This document shows positions 61,801-64,000 of a stretch of DNA of 64,000 nucleotides, piece by piece. The notes under the pieces were generated by a model. That model was not told the origin of the DNA and searched no databases. It saw nothing but the letters and a program-made list of their open reading frames with translations. This DNA is from Micromonospora haikouensis. Lineage in GTDB: Bacteria > Actinomycetota > Actinomycetes > Mycobacteriales > Micromonosporaceae. The stretch covers positions 87,229 to 151,228 of the forward strand of contig NZ_FMCW01000020.1 in assembly GCF_900091595.1 (NCBI RefSeq). Direction: 5' to 3'. The translations under genes and the position numbers were made by a program. Within the stretch, counting starts at the first letter, position 1. The number at the start of each line of letters is the position of its first letter.

Positions 61801-64000
61801 GGCGAGGACGGCGAGCAGGGCGTCCCCGCCCGCCCGGTCGAGCCGGTCGTCGCCGCTGTCGCTGCCGGTGCCGGGCAGGTCGACGAGGCCGCCCCAGCGG
61901 TCGGGCTGTTCGAGGGCGATCACCCGGCCGAGGCCCCAGGCCGCCGCGGCCGACGGGTCGGCGATCCGCTCGCCGCCGCCGACGGAGACCGCGCCCCGGG
62001 TGAGGCACCACAGCCGGCCGGGCAGGCCGGTGTCGGCGAGCGCCTGGGCGAGGGTGAGCAGCAGCGCGGTGCCGGCGGGCACGGCGGGGGCGTCCGGCAA
62101 CGGCGCGTCCCGCTCGGGCAGCAGGCAGACCACCCCGGCCCAGCCCGCTTCCGCGCCCGGTCCCCCGGCGTCTCCCCGCTCCCCCACAGCCCCGCGCTCA
62201 GCGCCGCCATTCTGTCCGCCCGCGCTGCCCGGCTCCCCGAGCCGCCGCAGCGCCTCCCCCAGCTCGCCCCGCCCGACCCCACCGCGAACGCCGATCACCT
62301 CGACCCGGGCCCCGCCCCGGCGCAGCGCCCCCACCACTCCGCGATCTTGCAGTTCCGGCCCCGACAAAAGCCGCGTTCCGCCCGTTTCGGGGGCCGCGAC
62401 TGCAAGATCGGCGGGGAGGGTGGGGGTGACGACGAGCCAGCGGCCCGGCAGGGGCCGGGTGGGGGCCAAGGCAGGGGGCACGGGTTCCCAGGTGACGCGG
62501 TACGTCCAGGCGTCCAGCACGGCGTCGCGCTGGCGGGCCCGCCGCCACGACGACAGCACCGGTACGGCGGGGGCGAGCGCCTCGATCGCGGCGGGATCGT
62601 CCTGCACGGCCAGGTGGGACGCCACCTCGGTCAGGTCGCCGCGCTCGACGGCGGCCCAGAAGTCACCCTCGGGTCCGGCGGCGTGTTCGGCCTGCGCGGC
62701 GGCGACCGCGCCGGCCTCGGGCCAGTACCGCTGGTGCTGGAACGCGTACGTGGGCAGGTCCACCCGGGACGCGCCCGTGTCGGCGAACCACGGCCGCCAG
62801 CCCACCGACACCCCGTGCACGTGCAGCTCCGCCAGAGCGGCCAGCAGACCGGCGACCTCCGGCCGATCCCGACGCTGGGCGGCCACCGCAAGCACGGAAG
62901 CCTCAGGCAGCGCCTCCGCCGTCAACGCCGTCAACACACTCTGCGGGCCGACCTCCAGAAACGTGTCCACCCCCGCAGCCCGCAACGCCGCCACCCCGTC
63001 GGCAAACCGCACCGCCTCCCGCACATGCCGCACCCAGTAGTCAACGCCACAGATCTCGTCAGGATCGGCCAGCGCCCCAGTCACGTTCGACACGACAGGC
63101 AGCTCGGGCGCGGCGAAGGTCAGCCGCGACAGCACCGCCCGGAACTTCGCCAGCATCGGCTCCATCAACGGACTGTGAAACGCGTGACTCACCGCCAACC
63201 GACGGGTCCGCACCCCCCGACCCCGCCACGCCCGCTCCACCACGTCCAAGGCGTCCACCGCACCCGACACGACGACAGAAGCCGGGCCGTTCACCGCCGC
63301 GATGCCCACCCGATCGGACAACCCGTCCAACGAGGACAACACGTCCGCCTCGGCCGCATTGACCGCCAACATCCCACCACCGGCCGGCAACGCCTGCATC
63401 AACCGACCCCGCGCCACCACCAACGCACACGCATGCTCCAGCGACAACACCCCCGCCACATGCGCCGCCACGATCTCACCAACCGAATGACCACCCACGA
63501 AATCCGGCACCACACCGAACGACTCCACCAGACGGAACAGGGCCACCTCAACCGCGAACAACCCCGCCTGCGTGAACACCGTCGAATCCAGCAGCCCCGC
63601 CTCAGCGGAGCCCTCCGAAGCGAACAACACCGACTTCAACGACTGCGGCAACCCACGATCCAGGTGCCCACACACCTCGTCCAACACCGACGCGAACACC
63701 GGGAACGACGCGTACAACTCCCGACCCATCCCCGCCCGCTGCGCGCCCTGACCGGAGAACAACACGGCGAGGGGACCCCGGTCGACAGCGCGGCCGGCGA
63801 CGACCGCGCCGGACGGCTCGCCCGCCGCCAGGGCACGCAGCCCGGCGAGGAGATCGTCGCGGCCCGTCGCCACGACCACCGCGCGACTGTCCAGGGCAGC
63901 GCGGGAGGTGACCGACGACCACGCCACGTCCACGGGACGCGCGTCGGCGCCGGCGTCCAGCCAGGCCGCCCAGCGGCCCGCCTGCGCGGCGAGGGCGGCG
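51031..64000 (-). CDS. Type I PKS, at least three modules, 5' end beyond window (gene A)
   Basis: Partial gene: the frame is open to the right edge, where it encodes the linker between a KS and an AT (AALAAQAGRWAAWLDAGADA). More than 4300 residues are visible. Order: AT(mal)-KR-ACP, KS-AT(mmal)-KR-ACP, KS-AT(mmal)-KR-ACP, C-terminal docking ending DEVFDFIDRELGVS. The first KS, any loading module and the operon promoter lie outside. Three oddities lie inside: an in-frame palindromic repeat in the first KR region, a KR catalytic Ser replaced by Ala in the last module, and a methylmalonyl AT in the middle module from a different lineage than the other four. It is followed by gene B after 65 nt. 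Confidence 0.93.
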   Translation of the reverse strand, partial: AALAAQAGRWAAWLDAGADARPVDVAWSSVTSRAALDSRAVVVATGRDDLLAGLRALAAGEPSGAVVAGRAVDRGPLAVLFSGQGAQRAGMGRELYASFPVFASVLDEVCGHLDRGLPQSLKSVLFASEGSAEAGLLDSTVFTQAGLFAVEVALFRLVESFGVVPDFVGGHSVGEIVAAHVAGVLSLEHACALVVARGRLMQALPAGGGMLAVNAAEADVLSSLDGLSDRVGIAAVNGPASVVVSGAVDALDVVERAWRGRGVRTRRLAVSHAFHSPLMEPMLAKFRAVLSRLTFAAPELPVVSNVTGALADPDEICGVDYWVRHVREAVRFADGVAALRAAGVDTFLEVGPQSVLTALTAEALPEASVLAVAAQRRDRPEVAGLLAALAELHVHGVSVGWRPWFADTGASRVDLPTYAFQHQRYWPEAGAVAAAQAEHAAGPEGDFWAAVERGDLTEVASHLAVQDDPAAIEALAPAVPVLSSWRRARQRDAVLDAWTYRVTWEPVPPALAPTRPLPGRWLVVTPTLPADLAVAAPETGGTRLLSGPELQDRGVVGALRRGGARVEVIGVRGGVGRGELGEALRRLGEPGSAGGQNGGAERGAVGERGDAGGPGAEAGWAGVVCLLPERDAPLPDAPAVPAGTALLLTLAQALADTGLPGRLWCLTRGAVSVGGGERIADPSAAAAWGLGRVIALEQPDRWGGLVDLPGTGSDSGDDRLDRAGGDALLAVLADAGHDQVAIRPQGVLGRRLVPAAPPVGSGWRPSGTVLVTGGTGALGRHTARWLLANGAAEVVLASRRGPDAPGVAELIEELRGTGAVRVVACDVTDREAVTALVAGLPALTAVVHTAGIVDDGVLDGLDVDRMQAVLAGKVTAARVLHDATADRDLDAFVLFSSLAGVVGSAGQGNYAAANAYLDAFAAWRHAQGLPATAVAWGAWAADGMAAATAALTARLTRGGINPLPAAEAVSALGRVVNAAGPAVTVADVDWGRLAASWGRPNPLIAALPGVPAVATGPVRAVVVGRSLPQLTELVRTQAAVVLGYPAGRPLPERTFRDLGFDSLTAVELRNRLTAETGMTLPATLVFDHPTVAELAAHLHGLTNRLPGDTPGDVVAAGTDTRREPVAIVSMSCRFPGGVSSPEQLWDLLADGTDAMTLMPGERGWNIAELYHPDPEHLGTSYVREGGFVAGAGEFDPAFFGISPREALAMDPQQRLLLEATWEAFERARIDPTALRGSRTGVYVGTNGQDYGSLLMAAGDVDENYLATGTSASVISGRLSYTFGLHGPAVTVDTACSSSLVALHLAAQALQAGECDLALAGGATVMATPGIFVGFSRQRGLAADGRCKPFAGAADGTGWGEGVGLLVLQRLSDARRDGNPVLAIVRGSAVNQDGASNGLTAPNGPAQQRVIRQALANAGLTADQVDAVEAHGTGTTLGDPIEAQALLATYGQDRPADRPLWLGSIKSNVGHTQAAAGVAGIIKMVLAMRHGVLPPTLHVDEPTPHVDWSAGHVALLTEARPWEPADGVRRAGVSSFGISGTNVHTILEQAPEEETAPASAEQAAAPARELPWVLSGRTAAALAARARDLADHLDAVADDALADVGWSLVDTRAAHDHRAVVLAADRAGLTAALGALAAAGPAPDTVTGTGTPGEVAFVFPGQGSQWVGMAAELLDTAGVFAETFAACAEALRPYVDWSPVDVVRGAPDAPSLERVDVVQPTLFAVGVSLAALWQSYGVRPAAVVGHSQGEIAAAYVAGALSLDDAAAVVALRSRIIAGIAGDGGMVSVATTADEAAATIARWDGRVALAAVNGPTSVVVSGDSAALDELVAHYEARETRVRRVPVDYASHSAHVEPLREQLVDLLAGLAPRTGEIRFWSTVTGDWLDTAGLDADYWYRNLRQTVRFDEAVRSLVAAGYQTFVEVSAHPVLTMAVQESVELAAADPGAVTVTGTLRRNEGDLGRFHRAVAEVFTGGTPVDWRPAYAGLPARRRDLPTYPFQRQLYWPRPATTAATTAATATGPAPEGESDARFWAAVENGDLVALTAELADATDGAAGGGTVPEAAFADVLPALTAWRRRHRDQATIDSWRYRDAWLPVAADGGDEPALTGTWWLVTGDIDDTGTGTDTGTGTDGSVAGQQQAGAGLAAFTRDALARRGATVVPVALAADRTDRDALAARLRDLAATHPAAGIVSLLAPDETPTPAHPHVPVGFAATVTLTQALGDAGVRAPLWALTSGAVSTDPADPLPHPGQQLAWGFGRVAALEHPDRWGGLVDLPADPDDTTGRRLARILAGADGEDQVALRRAGAFGRRLLRAPLGDAPATRTWRPWGTALVTGGTGALGGHMARWLAANGASHLVLLSRRGRQADGIAELEAELTGLGARVTVAACDAADRDALAAVIADLPAEHPLTAVVHTAAVLDDSVISSLTLDQVDYALSAKVTAALNLHELTRDHDLDAFVLFSSMAGTVGSSGVGNYAPGNAFLNALAEHRRGLGLPATSIGWGAWGGGGMAEGDFGRMLHRHGAPEMHPRLAVAALHQAVEHDETYLTISHIAWDRFYVAFTATRPGPLIAEIPEAQQLAASKGLAETKETAAAGPAAAFGRMSADERRAALLDLVRGQAATVLKYAGGDAVDPHHAFRDLGFDSVTAVELRNRLATATGLRLPVTLVFDYPTPTVLARHLHEELGGGAEAVAQTASVSLTDDEPVAIVAMSCRFPGGAVDPERFWQMLHAGRDAVSDLPGDRGWDIDRLYDPDPYSSGTSYVRSGAFLYEAADFDAAFFGISPREAMAMDPQQRLLLEASWEAVERAGVDPAGLRGSRTGVFVGTNGQDYGALLMVAVDEVEGFAGTGNAASVVSGRVAYALGLEGPAVSVDTACSSSLVALHLAVQALRRGECDLALAGGVTVMATPGLFVEFSRQRGLAADGRCKAFAAGADGTGWGEGVGVLLVERLSDARRNGHTVLAVVRGSAVNQDGASNGLTAPNGPSQQRVIRQALASAGLSTADVDVVEAHGTGTTLGDPIEAQAILATYGQGRQTPLLLGSVKSNIGHTQAAAGVAGIIKMVLAMQEGVVPATLHVDAPSPHIDWSAGAVELATEATPWPQTGRARRSAVSSFGISGTNAHVILELPDDLPAAEATDTDGLIAAAGTGGPGLVVADVTVWPVSARSKAALAGQAARLARHLREHGDVEPAAVGWSLATTRSTFDQRAAVVGSGVEEFLAGLDALASGQPAGNVVAGVASGHGSGPVFVFPGQGAQSARMAAGLVGRTPVFDARLAECQRALAPFLNVDLVSVLTGDDESWLERVEVVQPVLWAVGIALAAAWEHAGVVPHAVVGHSQGEIGAACVAGILSLEDAAKTVALRSRALAVLRGTGAMASVDLSADAVTERLRAFPGVGVAAVNGPGTVVVSGPPQPVAGLVDACQADGIRARLIPVDYASHSPSVQDVAERLRADLADVAPQSGRVRLVSTLTGDWVEPASMTADYWYDNLRQTVQFDAAVRVAIAAGHTTFVEISPHPVLTMPVTAILDDAGVTGHTLGSLRRGDDDPARLLTNLATAHAIGLPVDLTKVLAGAGVVPLPTYAFDRGRFWPTKAELAGADEAPSGVDSAFWAAVEREDLAALAELTAQDATDSLERLGAALPVLASWRRQQRERSTLDDLRYRPVWQPYTGTPVSFLSGDWWVVADERHAGEGEAAVAELTRRGADVRLVLLPEESTDRTAVAAHLAAVTGDGDGGRAPADGVLSLLALADGAVDDTQPVPPFLARSLALVQALGDLDVAAPLWCVTRGAAGTTRGGTVDRPEQSLLWGLGRVVALEHPERWGGLVDVPATLDDHGWDLLCAALAGLDGEDQVAVDGATILVRRLVRAPGGAPAADEPDHRGTTLVTGGTGALGAEVARWLAARGAEHLLLVSRRGADAPGAADLVRELTGAGTRVTVAACDVADRAALAKLLAEVPADAPLTAVVHAAGVLDDGVLDGLTADRIATVLRPKVLGALHLHELTVGRELRAFVLFSAMAGQLGAAGQGSYAAANAYLDALAEQRHRQGLPATSIAWGPWAAGGMAAADPAVEERRRRTGVARLDTAPALAVLAHCVARREPATLVAGIDWARYVPGFVAVRPSPLLAGIAEAQQAAATRADDAGTNAESLAALLAGQTDAERRKTLLDLVRGQAAAVLGHASMDAVEPDRAFRELGFDSLTAVELRNRLTAATGVRLPATVVFDYPTAAGLAEYVRAAIVDGGVVGVAPVFGELDRLEAALTGSAPDRSARIRITERLRALLASLNADDAPAGAGGDTVAEKLQDATPDEVFDFIDRELGVS
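53235..54535 (-). repeat. Near-identical methylmalonyl-AT segment, copy in A2
   Basis: Same AT segment as in D1, C and B2, with small changes (GRTPVFDARLAECQRALAPF). Its N-terminal part matches the B2 copy especially closely (VVGSGVEEFLAGLDALASGQ in both). Confidence 0.78.
55935..60640 (-). other. Module A1: KS-AT(methylmalonyl, divergent lineage)-KR-ACP
   Basis: KS Cys near 60110; AT begins FVFPGQGSQWVGMA, with GHSQGEIAAAYVAG near 58762 and YASH near 58455 (methylmalonyl); KR with TGGTGALGGHMARW near 56985, AVLDDSVI near 56735 and SSGVGNYAPGN near 56568; ACP with LGFDSV near 56060. The AT is clearly unlike the four other methylmalonyl ATs. Predicted: C17 hydroxyl and C16 methyl. Confidence 0.87.
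57604..57639. repeat. 18-bp tandem duplication in module A1
   Basis: Two exact copies of GTCGGTGCCGGTGCCGGT (57604-57621 and 57622-57639) encode a Thr-Gly-Thr-Asp run in the structural half of the A1 KR region (peptide DDTGTGTDTGTGTDG). The unit is a multiple of three, so frame is kept. Likely replication slippage. Confidence 0.75.
60697..64000 (-). other. Module A0 (partial): AT(malonyl)-KR-ACP
   Basis: AT with GGHSVGE near 63483 and HAFH near 63185 (malonyl); linker FWAAVERGDLTEVASHL; KR structural half carrying a 69-nt palindromic insertion (62342-62410) and a second Gly/Ala/Glu-rich stretch (about 62150-62255); KR catalytic half with TGGTGALGR near 61675, AGIVDDGVL (VDD, B-type) near 61442 and GQGNYAAAN near 61275; ACP with LGFDSL near 60815. 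Predicted: C19 hydroxyl, no C18 methyl. Confidence 0.85.
62342..62410. repeat. Palindromic REP-like element inside PKS coding sequence
   Basis: Outer arms CGATCTTGCAGT (62342-62353) and ACTGCAAGATCG (62399-62410) are perfect complements. Inner arms GGCCCCGA (62357-62364) and TCGGGGGCC (62387-62395) match but for one extra G. Total length is 69 nt, exactly 23 codons, so the PKS frame is kept. From memory, elements with this outer arm are dispersed repeats in Micromonospora genomes. Confidence 0.8.

Overview
This is about 64 kb of very GC-rich actinomycete DNA dominated by one multimodular type I polyketide synthase (PKS) locus. Two things point, moderately, to Micromonosporaceae (Micromonospora-like): the composition and codon style, and two palindromic repeat types (around 2996-3036 and 62342-62410) that I associate from memory with Micromonospora genomes. 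No rRNA, tRNA, CRISPR array, phage gene or transposase was seen.

Layout. Positions 194-2886 look like chromosomal flank: a RecD2-like helicase, then a small DUF5988-like protein on the other strand, separated by a strong hairpin. Positions 3045-4720 hold an ABC-2 exporter pair. Positions 5002-10243 hold a supply and tailoring block: a RifM-like HAD phosphatase, a MatB-type malonyl-CoA ligase, an Sfp-type phosphopantetheinyl transferase, a cold-shock-domain protein, and a second MatB paralogue whose catalytic motifs are eroded. A 1.5 kb gene-free region leads into two tandem LAL (large ATP-binding LuxR) regulators at 11741-14581 and 15088-17934. A perfect bidirectional terminator separates these from a leftward unit made of ABC ATPase, ABC permease and glycosyltransferase (21312 down to 18004). 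Everything from 21397 to the right edge is PKS, read leftward.

PKS logic. Transcription order is gene A (51031 to beyond 64000, 5' end missing), then B, C, D and E, with gaps of 65, 36, 45 and 25 nt, so probably one operon. Nine extension modules are visible: A0 (KS outside window) AT(mal)-KR-ACP; A1 KS-AT(mmal)-KR-ACP; A2 KS-AT(mmal)-KR-ACP; B1 KS-AT(mal)-DH-KR-ACP; B2 KS-AT(mmal)-DH-KR-ACP; C KS-AT(mmal)-KR-ACP; D1 KS-AT(mmal)-KR-ACP; D2 KS-AT(mal)-KR-ACP; E KS-AT(mal)-ACP-TE. No ER was seen. The predicted carboxyl half of the chain, before cyclisation, is a 3-keto acid with hydroxyls at C5, C7 and C9, methyls at C6, C8 and C10, a C10/C12 conjugated diene, methyls at C14 and C16, and oxygen functions at C15, C17 and C19. 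TE release probably gives a macrolactone, and the unreduced C3 ketone could close a hemiketal on C7-OH. I do not recognise this exact module order as a named compound.

How the parts may work together: MatB feeds extender units, the PPTase primes the ACPs, the LAL pair switches the locus on, and the glycosyltransferase with its ABC partner glycosylates and exports the product or protects the producer. A CCCCTA(A/G) motif recurs in most intergenic regions left of the PKS and is a candidate pathway operator. The clearest oddities are a palindromic repeat element inserted in frame in a KR domain, a probable pseudo-enzyme MatB, four nearly identical methylmalonyl-AT segments, and one KR lacking the usual catalytic serine.
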